Positions 25,252 through 34,391 of a DNA stretch of 64,000 bases are shown here, one piece after another. The stretch's first letter is position 1. Every line of letters starts with the position of its first letter. The stretch comes from Symbiobacterium terraclitae (GTDB lineage: Bacteria > Bacillota > Sulfobacillia > Symbiobacteriales > Symbiobacteriaceae). The stretch covers positions 1 through 64,000 of the forward strand of contig NZ_JAGGLG010000010.1 of assembly GCF_017874315.1 (NCBI RefSeq), given 5' to 3'. The notes beneath the pieces are model-generated. The model saw only the letters and a program-made list of their open reading frames with translations. It searched no databases and was not told the origin of the DNA. The position numbers and the translations under genes are program-made.

Positions 25252-25524
25252 ATGGACAGGCGCCCCCGGTACCGGTTCGAGCAGTTCAGCGCGACCCGGC
25301 AGATCCTCGGCATGCACCCGGCCCCGGACGGCGAGTCGCTGCTGTTCGCCAGCGACATCAGCGGGCAGCACAACCTCTGGCAGGTCCCGAGCCGCGGCGG
25401 CTGGCCCCGGCAGCTCACCCTGTTCAACGGCTGCATCGTACCTGAGTACGACGGAAAATCGCACCAGGGGACGATGAGCGGCGCCGAACCGTGCCACATT
25501 TCTGTCCGTCTCTTAAATTGGTAA
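25252..25524 (+). pseudogene. Truncated third S9 peptidase copy
   Basis: The region from the ribosome site through about 25428 repeats the start of copy A with only a few base changes, covering about the first 59 codons. It then breaks off (LTLFNGC) and runs straight into the leader of copy B, ending at a stop at 25524. The catalytic domain is absent. One changed stretch (ESLLFASD) is intermediate between copies A and B. It is the remnant of a former middle copy. A 90-residue product could still be made, since start and ribosome site are intact. Confidence 0.85.
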
Positions 25525-25551
25525 CGTCCCACAGAGGAGGTAGCGGCGCAC
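25436..25551 (+). promoter_or_regulatory. Leader 2, upstream of S9 copy B
   Basis: Homologous to 23306-23417. It overlaps the tail of the truncated copy. TTAAATT near 25514 could be a -10; the equivalent in leader 1 is CTAATGG. Confidence 0.5.
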
Positions 25552-27375
25552 ATGAACTCACGCCCCCGGTACCGGTTCGAGCAGTTCTTTGCGACCCGGC
25601 GAATCCTGTCCCTGCAGCCCGCTCCCGACGGCGAATCGCTCCTGTTCGTCAGCGACATCAGCGGACAGTGGAACCTGTGGCAGGTCTCCAGCCAGGGCGG
25701 CTGGCCCCGGCAGCTGACCCTGTTCACGGAGAACGCGGCGCGGGCCGGAATCTTCTCCAGGGACGGCTCCCGCATCGCCATCATGGCCGACCACCACGGC
25801 GACGAGAAGTTCCAGATCTACCTGATGGACGCCGTGGGCGGCTGGCCGGAGAAGATCACCGACCGGCCCGACGTGCAGTACTCGCTGGCGGCCTTCTCGC
25901 CCTGCGGCCGGTACCTGGCCTTCTCGGGCAACGCCGCCAACCCGCAGGACGTTGACATCTATATCTGCGACCTGGAGACCAAGGAGACGCGGCAGGTCAC
26001 CCCGGGCGGGGGCCTGCGGTACGCCTTCTCCTTCTCGCCCGACGGCTCCAAGCTGCTGGCCGCCCAGTTCTACGGAAACACCAACCAGGACATCCTCCTG
26101 ATCGACGTGGCCAGCGGCGAGATCCGGAACCTCACGGCCCACGAGGGGCGGGAGGTCAAGTACCAGCCAGGTCCGTGGCTCAAGGACGGCTCCGGCTTCT
26201 ACTTCGTCACCAACGAGGGCCGGGAGTTCAACGGCATCGCGTTCTACGACCTGGAGGCGGACAAGTGGTCCTACGTCGTCACCGCAGACTGGGACGTCTC
26301 CGGCGGCGTGCTGAACGCCGACCAGAGCCTCATGGCCTACGTGGTCAACGAGGCCGGGCGCTCCGTGCTGCACGTGATCGAGCGGGAGACCGGCCGCCGC
26401 CTCGCCCTGCCGGAGCTCCCCATCGGCGTCATCTCCGAGGTTGACTTCGCCGGGCGGGACAGCCGGAACCGGCTCTTCATCCAGATGGCCACCTACAAGG
26501 AGGCCTCAACCATCTACGTGCTGGACCTGAGCGCCGGCACCCTCACCCGGGTCACCGAGTCGATGCTGGGCAACATCCCCGAAGAGGTCTTCGTCGCCCC
26601 CGAGCTGGTCTACATCGACGCCCACGACGGCCTGCGCATCCCGGCCTGGCTCTACCGGCCCCACGGGATCGAACCCGGGGCGAAGGTGCCTGCGGTGGTC
26701 TCCATCCACGGTGGGCCCGAGGCGCAGGAGCAGCCCGGGTACAACTACGGCGGCTTCTACCAGTACCTGCTCAGCCAGGGCGTGGCGGTCCTGGCCCCGA
26801 ACATCCGGGGCTCGACAGGCTTCGGCATCGAATACCAGAAGCGCATCCACCGCGCCTGGGGCGGCGACGACCTGAAGGACATTGAGTCCTGCAACCGCTA
26901 CCTCCGCTCGCTGGACTGGATCGACGGCGACCGCATCGGCATCTGGGGCGGATCCTACGGCGGCTTCGCCACCCTCTCCGCCGCCACCCGCCTGCCCGAC
27001 CTCTGGGCGTGCGCCTGCGACTTCTGCGGTCCGGCGAACCTCATCACGTTCCTGCAGTCCGTGCCGCCGCACTGGAAGCCGATCATGAAGGCCTGGCTCG
27101 GCGACGTCGAGGAGGACCGGGACTTCCTCATCGAGCGCTCGCCCATCACCTACGTGGACCAGCTCAAGTGCCCGCTGATGGTCGTGCAGGGCGCCAAGGA
27201 CCCGCGGGTGGTGAAGGCCGAGTCCGACCAGATGGTGGAGCGCCTCCGCTCGATGGGCCGGGAGGTGGAGTACCTGGTCTTCGAGGACGAGGGGCATGGC
27301 TTCACCAAGCGGACCAACCAGCTCAAGGGCTACGGCGCGATGGCCGACTTCCTGATCCGGCACCTGAAGAAGTGA
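25552..27375 (+). CDS. S9 family serine peptidase (prolyl oligopeptidase type), copy B
   Basis: The 607-residue protein aligns over its whole length with copy A. Propeller blades are at the N-terminus, with Ser468 in GGSYGG, Asp550 in GAKDPRV and His582 in EGHGF. Divergence is spread over the propeller, while a block of about 120 bases at the propeller-hydrolase junction is almost identical to copy A at the DNA level. The start follows GAGGAGGTAGCGGCGCAC. Both copies look intact, so different substrate ranges set by the propeller are likely (inference). Confidence 0.92.
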   Translation: MNSRPRYRFEQFFATRRILSLQPAPDGESLLFVSDISGQWNLWQVSSQGGWPRQLTLFTENAARAGIFSRDGSRIAIMADHHGDEKFQIYLMDAVGGWPEKITDRPDVQYSLAAFSPCGRYLAFSGNAANPQDVDIYICDLETKETRQVTPGGGLRYAFSFSPDGSKLLAAQFYGNTNQDILLIDVASGEIRNLTAHEGREVKYQPGPWLKDGSGFYFVTNEGREFNGIAFYDLEADKWSYVVTADWDVSGGVLNADQSLMAYVVNEAGRSVLHVIERETGRRLALPELPIGVISEVDFAGRDSRNRLFIQMATYKEASTIYVLDLSAGTLTRVTESMLGNIPEEVFVAPELVYIDAHDGLRIPAWLYRPHGIEPGAKVPAVVSIHGGPEAQEQPGYNYGGFYQYLLSQGVAVLAPNIRGSTGFGIEYQKRIHRAWGGDDLKDIESCNRYLRSLDWIDGDRIGIWGGSYGGFATLSAATRLPDLWACACDFCGPANLITFLQSVPPHWKPIMKAWLGDVEEDRDFLIERSPITYVDQLKCPLMVVQGAKDPRVVKAESDQMVERLRSMGREVEYLVFEDEGHGFTKRTNQLKGYGAMADFLIRHLKK

Positions 27376-27390
27376 GCGCGACACAGCACT

Positions 27391-27425
27391 GGCCGGGAGA
27401 CCGTGCACTGCACGGCCTCCCGGCC
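27391..27425 (+). terminator. Terminator of the S9 cluster
   Basis: A 17-bp stem (GGCCGGGAGACCGTGCA against its complement, with one mismatch) with a tiny loop starts 15 bases after the copy B stop and is followed by TTCGT. Confidence 0.85.
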
Positions 27426-27505
27426 TTCGTATGCATCCACCCCAGGTGTCTGCGCCCTGCGGGGTCCACCTGTCTGCCGACCTGCACCCTCCGCTGAACC
27501 AGGCG

Positions 27506-28330
27506 CTACGCCATTCCCACCACACTGAGGGCGATCAGGTACTGCGCCGCGAAGTAGGCGCTCATGACCCCCAGGTCCGCAAGGGGCAGCGGCCGGATGA
27601 ACCGGTTCCACGCCAGGATGGCATCCGACAGGTAGAAGAGCAGCGCACCGGCGAACACGGCCGGCGAGCGGGTGGCCGCCGCCGCCAGCACCATCAGCGA
27701 GATCGCGCCGATGTAGAGGCCGACGGGCAGCAGGAGACGGCTTCCCCCCTCCCGCAGCACCCCGGGCCGCACCAGGCGGAAGAAGAGCGCCCCCGCCACC
27801 AGCAGCGCCGCCGCCAGCAGAGCGTCGGGCACGCCGACCACCGGCTCGAGGGCCGCGGCCACGCCGCCGGGCGAGGCGGCAGGCAGGCCGCCGGGGACAG
27901 TGGGCGGCGGGGACGCCGTGCCGTCGACGGCGGCGGGCACGGAGGCGGCCTGGGCCCCCCGGCTGTCGGCGCGCCAACTGAAGGCGGAGAGCAGTAGTTC
28001 CGCCGGAGCGCGGTGGCTGAACGCACGCCAGCCGAAGGCGGCGATGTAGAGCACGTGGGCGGCGAAGAACGATACGAGCCCGGCCAGGAAGCGGCCCTTC
28101 GGAAGCACCAAGAAGATGTCGCCGGCCAGCGAAAAGAGCAGGCCGGCCAGAACCAGGCCGCCGCTGACCCCGGCGTCCGGCAGGGCAGTTGCCGCCAGGG
28201 CGATGATCAGCACCATGGTCCCCGGCTTGAACAGGTAGCGCAGGGGTCGGTTCCCCCGCCAGATCGCCAGCAGGTCCCCCAGACCGGCGAGGCCGATCGC
28301 TGCCGAAAGCGGCCACAGCACCGCACTCAC
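27506..28330 (-). CDS. YhhN family membrane protein (lysoplasmalogenase-like)
   Basis: A membrane protein of about 274 residues and eight helices of the YhhN/TMEM86 family, with typical FSLAGDIFLVLPKGRFLAGLV and FYLSDAILAWNRF blocks holding conserved Asp residues. Animal TMEM86B hydrolyses lysoplasmalogen; the bacterial role is mostly untested. A Pro/Ala/Gly-rich insertion of about 45 residues between the third and fourth helix groups makes it longer than usual. The start is uncertain: GTG 28330 fits the family N-terminus, while a longer frame reaches 28402. Confidence 0.8.
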   Translation of the reverse strand: MSAVLWPLSAAIGLAGLGDLLAIWRGNRPLRYLFKPGTMVLIIALAATALPDAGVSGGLVLAGLLFSLAGDIFLVLPKGRFLAGLVSFFAAHVLYIAAFGWRAFSHRAPAELLLSAFSWRADSRGAQAASVPAAVDGTASPPPTVPGGLPAASPGGVAAALEPVVGVPDALLAAALLVAGALFFRLVRPGVLREGGSRLLLPVGLYIGAISLMVLAAAATRSPAVFAGALLFYLSDAILAWNRFIRPLPLADLGVMSAYFAAQYLIALSVVGMA

Positions 28331-28432
28331 CCCCGCATGTCGCGTCTGTGCATGCGTCTTATTATTCTGTCTCCTGGCGGGATTCCCCTCCCGCCGCTGC
28401 ATGTGCGAACGCCAGTTGCGCGTGCCGCCCTG

Positions 28433-29608
28433 TCACCAGTTCATCAGCTCCTCGTCCGTCTTGCTGCCCGGGCTGGTCAGCAGACCCGACCGCGGGATGT
28501 TCACACGGGCTTCCACGGTGACCTTGGCGTTCGGCCACACCTCCTTCCAGCGCTCACCGATGGTCTTGTAGTAGCGGGGGTATGCCAGCTGCAGGTGCTT
28601 GCCGAAGCCCGCGGGGTCCACGCCGCCCTTCTGGAGCCGCTCCACCAGGTCCGCTACGTTCCTGCGCACGTACGCGGCCATGTGCTCCTCCAGTAGGCGG
28701 CGGTCCTCCGGATGGTTCATCCGAAGTTTGCACTGGACCCTGCTCAGGTTGACGCTCGCCTTGACCCGCACCAGGAACGACACCTGATCTCCCTCCATGT
28801 GCGGATGCACAGACGCCCTGCCGCTCAGCACGTGCCCTGAGAAGGTACCCTCCTCGGGCTTGGGGCAGGGTACCGTAAGGATGGTTCCCTTCGAACTTCC
28901 GAGGAACCAGAGCAAGAACTGCGAGTCCGGCGGGTGGAGGATCATCACCAGTTCGTCCCCGATGAAGAGAGCCGCCCCCGACAGGACGGCCGCCTCCTCC
29001 GGCCCCACGGGCGTCAGCGCCTCGCGCTCCATCACCTTCAGCGCGTACATCCAGCTGGAGTGGGTCTCCGACGAACGCGCGACCAGCACGTTCTTCAACC
29101 GCCAGTCCACCCCGCCCTTGGCCTGCATCATCCCCACCAGGTTCATGGGCTGGAACAGCCTCAACTGCGGTACGGCCTGGAAGACGTCAGCCGCCCGCCC
29201 CTCCACGACAAAGGGTCGCAGCGTCAGCCGCAGTTCCGCGTTCATGGCCAGCGCGTCCAGCAGCTCGCCGACGCCGCGGGTGCGCGCGTACTCCTCGCCG
29301 ATGAGCAGCACCCGCAGGTGGTCGAGCACGATCCGGCGCGACGAGGCCATTCTCATCTCCTGCAGGGCCTCGGAGATGGATGGCGCCTCGCGGGTCACCG
29401 CCCAGACCGCGGCGGGCTTTGCCGCTCCCCCGCCTCCCTGGCCGCCGAACTGCGGACGGGGGATGTAGAACGTCATCCGCACGGGCTCCTCCTCGCCCGC
29501 GTCCACCGCCATGCCCAGCACGATCCCGAGGTCGTTCAGCTCCGTCCGGCTCCAGCAGCCCGAAAGCGCCACCAGGGCAACCAGCAGGAGTATGCACAGC
29601 TTACGCAC
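28433..29608 (-). CDS. gerAC: Spore germination lipoprotein, Ger(x)C family
   Basis: This 391-residue lipoprotein has lipobox ALSGC followed by WSRTELNDLGIVLGMAVD, the classic GerAC start. The three-domain body ends with the family ARVNIPRSG region. GerAC subunits sit on the outer face of the spore inner membrane as part of the germinant receptor. I chose GTG 29608 because GGAGGG lies nine bases ahead; the longer frame from 29845 has no family N-terminus. The start overlaps the end of the permease gene by 8 bases. Confidence 0.94.
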   Translation of the reverse strand: MRKLCILLLVALVALSGCWSRTELNDLGIVLGMAVDAGEEEPVRMTFYIPRPQFGGQGGGGAAKPAAVWAVTREAPSISEALQEMRMASSRRIVLDHLRVLLIGEEYARTRGVGELLDALAMNAELRLTLRPFVVEGRAADVFQAVPQLRLFQPMNLVGMMQAKGGVDWRLKNVLVARSSETHSSWMYALKVMEREALTPVGPEEAAVLSGAALFIGDELVMILHPPDSQFLLWFLGSSKGTILTVPCPKPEEGTFSGHVLSGRASVHPHMEGDQVSFLVRVKASVNLSRVQCKLRMNHPEDRRLLEEHMAAYVRRNVADLVERLQKGGVDPAGFGKHLQLAYPRYYKTIGERWKEVWPNAKVTVEARVNIPRSGLLTSPGSKTDEELMNW

Positions 29609-30689
29609 GCTGACAATCCCTCCGCCGGCGAAGGGCCACGAGCGCCGCCGCAGCCAGCAGCAGCAGGATGGCCCACTGGAGCCCCACGTTGAGCCAGATC
29701 CAACCGCCGCCGCGCAGCAGCGAGATCTCCTCGAGCCGGCCCTTCGTGAGCCGGGATATCGCCAACCCCACCAGGGCCACGCCCACGACAAAGCGAGGGT
29801 TGTTCCGCAGCCCCAGGGCCAGGCCGCCTTCCTCCACGGCGGCATAGAGGTTCAGGGCCGTCTTGACCATGCTCGACGCGATCCAGGGCACGATCACCGC
29901 TGCCTGTAACCGCTCAATGCCCTCGGTGACGTTGATGATGGCCATCAACTCGAAGGCGGGGTAGAGCTGGCGGGCGGGCAGGACCGAACCGAAGACCAGG
30001 GTGATCAGGAACATGTTCGCGGCCAGGAGGAGCGCCGCGCCGCCCACGCCGACCAGGGTCCAGCGGTAGGCGCTGACCTTCGGGTTCAGGTGGCGGATCA
30101 GGCTGAGTACGACGAGTGCGTCCGACGCCCAGGGGAGGGCGTAGAGCGACCCTCTCAGCACCCCGCCGATGCCGTGCCAGAGGAATGGGTCCACCTGGAG
30201 GATGCTGAACTCCCGGGCCAGGCCCAGGGGCAGCAGCACCACCGAAAGGAGCGGCGCGATGGTGTTGATGAAGGCGATGCGCGCCAGCGGCTCCAGCCCG
30301 GCCAGCACGGCATACAGCGTGACGGCGACGATGATGGCGCTGATCAGGATCCCTGGCGTGCCCGGCAGCAGGAGGACCTCGACGAAGTCGCCGATGTTGC
30401 GCAGGGCAATGGCGTAATGCAGGAGCTGGAGGATGGCGAACAGCAGACGGATGGGCACGGAGGCCCAGGGGCTGAGCGCGGCCAGCGGATCCCTGCCGGG
30501 GAAGCGGCTGGCGATCCAGACCACGCTCAGCGTGATGATCAGCCAGTAGACCCCACCCAGCAGGGCGGAGAGCCACCCCTCCTGTCCGGCCACGTCGAGC
30601 AGCGGCGCAGACAGCAGCATCACCTGCATGACGGCACCCATGATCAGCAGGATGGAGGCATAGAGCCCGCCGCTGATCCGAATCTGCAC
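29601..30689 (-). CDS. gerAB: Spore germination permease, GerAB/ArcD family
   Basis: This 362-residue integral membrane protein has ten hydrophobic helices of the APC-type GerAB family. Family blocks include LLSAPLLDVAGQEGW near the N-terminus and IAFINTIAPL in the middle. It binds the small-molecule germinant in the receptor. The start is 11 bases after the gerAA stop with a GGTGA site, so the operon is tightly packed. The germinant cannot be deduced. Confidence 0.94.
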   Translation of the reverse strand: MQIRISGGLYASILLIMGAVMQVMLLSAPLLDVAGQEGWLSALLGGVYWLIITLSVVWIASRFPGRDPLAALSPWASVPIRLLFAILQLLHYAIALRNIGDFVEVLLLPGTPGILISAIIVAVTLYAVLAGLEPLARIAFINTIAPLLSVVLLPLGLAREFSILQVDPFLWHGIGGVLRGSLYALPWASDALVVLSLIRHLNPKVSAYRWTLVGVGGAALLLAANMFLITLVFGSVLPARQLYPAFELMAIINVTEGIERLQAAVIVPWIASSMVKTALNLYAAVEEGGLALGLRNNPRFVVGVALVGLAISRLTKGRLEEISLLRGGGWIWLNVGLQWAILLLLAAAALVALRRRRDCQRA

Positions 30690-30700
30690 ACCGGGTCACC

Positions 30701-32341
30701 TCACTTTCCGCCCCGCGGGGGCTTGGGCTGGCTGGTCGCACCGACTCGGCTGTGATCACCCATCGGCATAAACTGCGGCCGGTTGCGCATCGCCCACCAG
30801 GGAACGCGGATGACCACGTCCCTCAGGTCGCTGGCGTTCATCGGCATCACGGGTGAGAGGTAGGGCACCCCGAAGGAGCGCAGGCTGGCCAGGTGGATGA
30901 GCAGGCACAGCATCCCGACCACGATGCCGAAGAACCCGAAAGTGCCCGCCAGGATCATCATGGAGAAGCGGAGGAGCCGGATCGCCAGCGACATGGTGTA
31001 GAGCGGGATGATGAACGAGGAGATGGCGGTGAGGGCGACGACAATCACCATCACCGGCGAGACCAGGCTGGCCCGCACCGCCGACTCGCCGATCACCAGC
31101 GCCCCCACGATGGAGATCGTCTGGCCGATCGTCTTGGGCAGCCGCACACCGGCCTCGCGCAGCGCCTCCAGCGTCAGCTCCATGAAGAGCGCCTCCAGCA
31201 GGGCCGGATAGGGAACGCCTTCCCGGGCGGCCACCAGGCTGAGCAGCAGGTTCGTGGGGATGAGCTCGTGGTGATACGTGGTGACGGCGATGTACAGCGC
31301 CGGGCCCAGGAAGGCGACGAACAGGTAGACGTAGCGCAGGAACCGGTAGAACGAGGCAACCGGCCAGCGGTGGTAGTAGTCCTCCGGCGACTGCATCTCG
31401 GCGGCGAAGGTGGCCGGCATCAGCAGCACGTGCGGGGTGCCGTCGGTGATCAGGAGCACCTTTCCCTCCAGGAGGCCGGAGACCGCCACGTCGGGACGCT
31501 CCGTCGCCTTCACCTGCGGGAACAGGGTGAAAGTCTGGTCCTCGATCAGCTCCTCCACGTAGCCGCTCTCCAGCACGGCGTCGATGTCGATCCGCTGGAG
31601 GCGGCTGCGCACCTCCGCCACCAGCTCCGGCAGGGAGGTCCCGAGCATGTAGAGCAGGAACATGCGGGTCCGGCTGCGCTTCCCGAGCGTGAACGACTCG
31701 ACCCGCAGGCGCTCGTCCCGGATCCGGCGCCGGATCAGCGCCAGGTTGATGGCGGCGACCTCGGTGAAGCCGTCCTTGGGCCCGCGCACGACCGGCTCGC
31801 CGCCGGGCTCCCCGGGGGGCCGGGTCGGTGGGCTGTCCGTCAGCATCCGGATGCAGACGTCCATCCCTTCCACCAGCAGGACGCAGTCGCCGGTGAGGAC
31901 CGCGATCAGCACGTCCCGCATCGTGGAGACCAGCTCGTTCTTCACGCTGGGGTTCGCCTGATCCAGGAACTGCGGGGTGACCGTCCCCCCGGGGCCGGGA
32001 ATGGGCTCGTTCCGCAGGCGGACCAGCAGGGACTCGAGGATGAGCATCACCTGTTTCCGGTTCGCCATCTCGTTCAGATAGCACATGGCGCCGGGCAGGT
32101 GGCCGCTGCCCAGGGACAGCGTGCGGATGACCAGGTCGGGAGATCCGCCCAGCAAGAGCCGGATCATCGCCAGGTTCTCCGTCAGCGAGGGGCTGATGGG
32201 CATGGACGAGGCCGCGCCCGACAGCGCCAGCATCAGTTCCTCGGACAGCGGCTCGCCGCACCGCTCGATCTGGTCTGCGAGCTGGTCTGCCTCTGCCACC
32301 TGCCACCGGCGCAGGTACTGGATGACCTCGGCCAGCGACAT
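30701..32341 (-). CDS. gerAA: Spore germination protein, GerAA family
   Basis: The protein has 546 residues with a large soluble N-terminal domain (residues 1 to about 310; TGDCVLLVEGMD and the conserved LLITDGTP region) and about five C-terminal membrane helices carrying PYPALLEALFMELTLEALREAG. GerAA forms the oligomeric core of the germinant receptor, recently understood as an ion channel. ATG 32341 was chosen because AGGAGGTG lies nine bases ahead. First gene of the gerA-type operon. Confidence 0.95.
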   Translation of the reverse strand: MSLAEVIQYLRRWQVAEADQLADQIERCGEPLSEELMLALSGAASSMPISPSLTENLAMIRLLLGGSPDLVIRTLSLGSGHLPGAMCYLNEMANRKQVMLILESLLVRLRNEPIPGPGGTVTPQFLDQANPSVKNELVSTMRDVLIAVLTGDCVLLVEGMDVCIRMLTDSPPTRPPGEPGGEPVVRGPKDGFTEVAAINLALIRRRIRDERLRVESFTLGKRSRTRMFLLYMLGTSLPELVAEVRSRLQRIDIDAVLESGYVEELIEDQTFTLFPQVKATERPDVAVSGLLEGKVLLITDGTPHVLLMPATFAAEMQSPEDYYHRWPVASFYRFLRYVYLFVAFLGPALYIAVTTYHHELIPTNLLLSLVAAREGVPYPALLEALFMELTLEALREAGVRLPKTIGQTISIVGALVIGESAVRASLVSPVMVIVVALTAISSFIIPLYTMSLAIRLLRFSMMILAGTFGFFGIVVGMLCLLIHLASLRSFGVPYLSPVMPMNASDLRDVVIRVPWWAMRNRPQFMPMGDHSRVGATSQPKPPRGGK

Positions 32342-32371
32342 GACCGGACGCACCTCCTACCTGTGCTGGGT

Positions 32372-32401
32372 TATTGTTTGGAAGGTCTCGCCGGGGTATG
32401 C
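32372..32401 (-). promoter_or_regulatory. Candidate forespore (sigma-G) promoter of gerA operon
   Basis: Reading the minus strand, GCATA (32401-32397) and AACAATA (32378-32372) are 18 bases apart, 31 bases before the gerAA start. The -35 fits the sigma-G consensus; the -10 matches only partly. gerA operons are known to be sigma-G dependent. Confidence 0.35.
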
Positions 32402-32490
32402 AGTGCCGGTCCGTCATGCTCGGCCGCGTGGCGGTGCGCTGTCGCAGTGATGGCAGACTCCCTGGAGCCCCGCCCCTCGCCATACGAAAA

Positions 32491-32512
32491 CGCCGCCGAC
32501 TGCTCGGCGGCG
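32491..32512 (-). terminator. Terminator of the ABC-2 operon
   Basis: CGCCGCCGA and TCGGCGGCG with a 4-base loop; on the minus strand TTTTCGT follows at once. It lies 21 bases after the permease stop. Confidence 0.88.
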
Positions 32513-32532
32513 TGTTGCTCCGATCTCCTTTA

Positions 32533-33390
32533 CTACCCCTTGGACTTCAGCGGCTGGATGCGCTGCACGGTTCGCCAGAGGAGTACGCCGATGATCAGCA
32601 GGGCGATCAGGCAGTACTTCCACCAGATCGCCTCGCGCAACGCCTCCGTGGAGAGGATGGGCGTGTAGAGCCGGGTCATCTCCGAGAGCGGCTGCCCTGC
32701 GGCGGCCGCCAGCCCGAAGGCGGGGTTGGTGTAGGCGAAGATCAGGCCCCAGACGGGCGGGTTGTCACGCTCGAAGAACACGTGGTACGTCAGGGCCCCG
32801 AACAGCGGGGACAGCAGGATCCAGGTCGTCACCACGCCGTAGGCCGCCACCACCGCCGTCTGGGTGCGCCGGTAGACCGCGCTGAAGTACAGCGAGACCG
32901 CACCGAGCAGCAGCACCGTCACCACGTAGACCACGGCGGAGAGGCCCAGCCGGTAGAGCGAGAACCCGCCGAAGAGGAAGATCAGCCCGAACACGGGCAG
33001 CGAGGCGAACATCAGGAGCAGGGCGAAGCCCGTGGCGGCGAGGAGCTTGCCCACCACCACCTGTGCGGCGGAGAGGCGTGTGATCAGCAGCAGGTCCAGC
33101 GTCTGCCGCTCCCGCTCGCCGGCGATGGCCCCGGCGGCCAGCCCGGGTACCGCCAGCACGAGAAGCACAAGCTGGAACATCGCCAGCGCGGCGTAGATGA
33201 TCCCGCCCACCTCGGGGGCAAAGCCGGCGGGGCGGTTGCCCTTCATGGAGGCGGCGAAGATCAGCAGGGCGAGGAGCCCGAGCAGGCCCACGTAGAGCAC
33301 GATCAGCCCCGGGGTCCGCCAGCCGCGCATCCGCACGCGCACTTCCCGCAGGAACACCGGGTTGCGTACGAATCCCCACCATGCGGTCAC
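32533..33390 (-). CDS. ABC-2 type transporter permease
   Basis: A 285-residue membrane protein with six helices. The N-terminal FLREVRVRMRGWRTPGLIVLY and the cytoplasmic helix ERERQTLDLLLITRLS are typical of ABC-2/NatB or gliding-type permeases. Its ATG overlaps the end of the ATPase gene (ATGA), so the two are coupled. It should form an exporter with the ATPase encoded just upstream. Confidence 0.88.
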   Translation of the reverse strand: MTAWWGFVRNPVFLREVRVRMRGWRTPGLIVLYVGLLGLLALLIFAASMKGNRPAGFAPEVGGIIYAALAMFQLVLLVLAVPGLAAGAIAGERERQTLDLLLITRLSAAQVVVGKLLAATGFALLLMFASLPVFGLIFLFGGFSLYRLGLSAVVYVVTVLLLGAVSLYFSAVYRRTQTAVVAAYGVVTTWILLSPLFGALTYHVFFERDNPPVWGLIFAYTNPAFGLAAAAGQPLSEMTRLYTPILSTEALREAIWWKYCLIALLIIGVLLWRTVQRIQPLKSKG

Positions 33391-34391
33391 TGCTCCTCAC
33401 CCCCCGTGATCGCCATGAAGACATCCTCGAGCTTCGACTTGACCTCGGCGAAGTGGACGACCGGCAGCCCGGCCCGGACCAGGTGGGCCAGCAGCGCCGC
33501 CGCCGCCTCGTCCTCCCCCTCCATCGCCACCCGCAGCGCCCCGTCCTCAACGGCGACGCTGCGGACCCCCGGCACCGCCATGACGGTCGCCAGGGTATCC
33601 GGGTGGACTGCACCCTGCGCACCGGGCTGATCAGCCCCGCCCTGCGCGTGCCCTGCACCCGCCTCGCCATGCGGGCCGGTCCCCAGACCACCCGCGAGGC
33701 GCACCTCGATCACCCGGGCGCCGGCCTCCCGCTGGATCTGCTCCACCGGGCCCGACACCACCATGCGCCCGGCGTGGATGATGCCAATGTGGGAGCACAG
33801 CTCCGCCAGCTCGGCCAGGATGTGCGACGAGATCAGAATCGTCTTGCCCCTGCGCCGCAGCTCCTGCAGGATCTCCCGCATCTCCACCCGGGCCCGGGGG
33901 TCCAGGCCGGAGGCGGGCTCGTCGAGGATCAGCAGGTCGGGGTCGTGCACCAGGCAGCGGGCGAGGCAGAGCCGCTGCTTCATGCCCCGGGAGAGCCCGT
34001 CGACGTAGGCCTCCCGCTTGTCTGCCAGGTCGACCAGCTCCAGGAGCGAGCCAATCAGTCGGTCCCGGCCGGCGGTGGGCACCCCGTAGCAGTCGGCGTA
34101 GAACTGCATATACTCGTCGACCCGCAGGTTGTCGTACACCCCGAAGAAGTCCGGCATATAGCCCAGCCGGGTCCGGGCCTCCTCCGGGTGCTGCAGCACG
34201 TCCACATCCCCGATGAACACCCGGCCGGCGTCAGGGCGCAGGAGCGTGGCGATGACCTTCAGGGTGGTCGTCTTCCCCGCGCCGTTCGGTCCGACGAAGC
34301 CGTAGATCGAGCCGGGTGCCACGGCGAAGGTGACGTCCCGCACCGCCTCCACGTCGCCGTACCGCTTTACCAGTCCTTCCACCCGCAGCAT
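33387..34391 (-). CDS. ABC transporter ATP-binding protein
   Basis: This 334-residue ATPase has Walker A GPNGAGKTTT, signature LSRGMKQR, Walker B LLILDEPASGLDP and the H-loop SSH. After the ATPase core comes a low-complexity stretch rich in Gly, Ala and Gln, then a C-terminal domain ending AEVKSKLEDVFMAITGG as in ABC-2 ATPases. ATG 34391 shares its first base with the TGA of the gene before it, behind GGGGGTG. The longer frame to 34535 is inside that gene. Confidence 0.92.
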   Translation of the reverse strand: MLRVEGLVKRYGDVEAVRDVTFAVAPGSIYGFVGPNGAGKTTTLKVIATLLRPDAGRVFIGDVDVLQHPEEARTRLGYMPDFFGVYDNLRVDEYMQFYADCYGVPTAGRDRLIGSLLELVDLADKREAYVDGLSRGMKQRLCLARCLVHDPDLLILDEPASGLDPRARVEMREILQELRRRGKTILISSHILAELAELCSHIGIIHAGRMVVSGPVEQIQREAGARVIEVRLAGGLGTGPHGEAGAGHAQGGADQPGAQGAVHPDTLATVMAVPGVRSVAVEDGALRVAMEGEDEAAAALLAHLVRAGLPVVHFAEVKSKLEDVFMAITGGEEQ

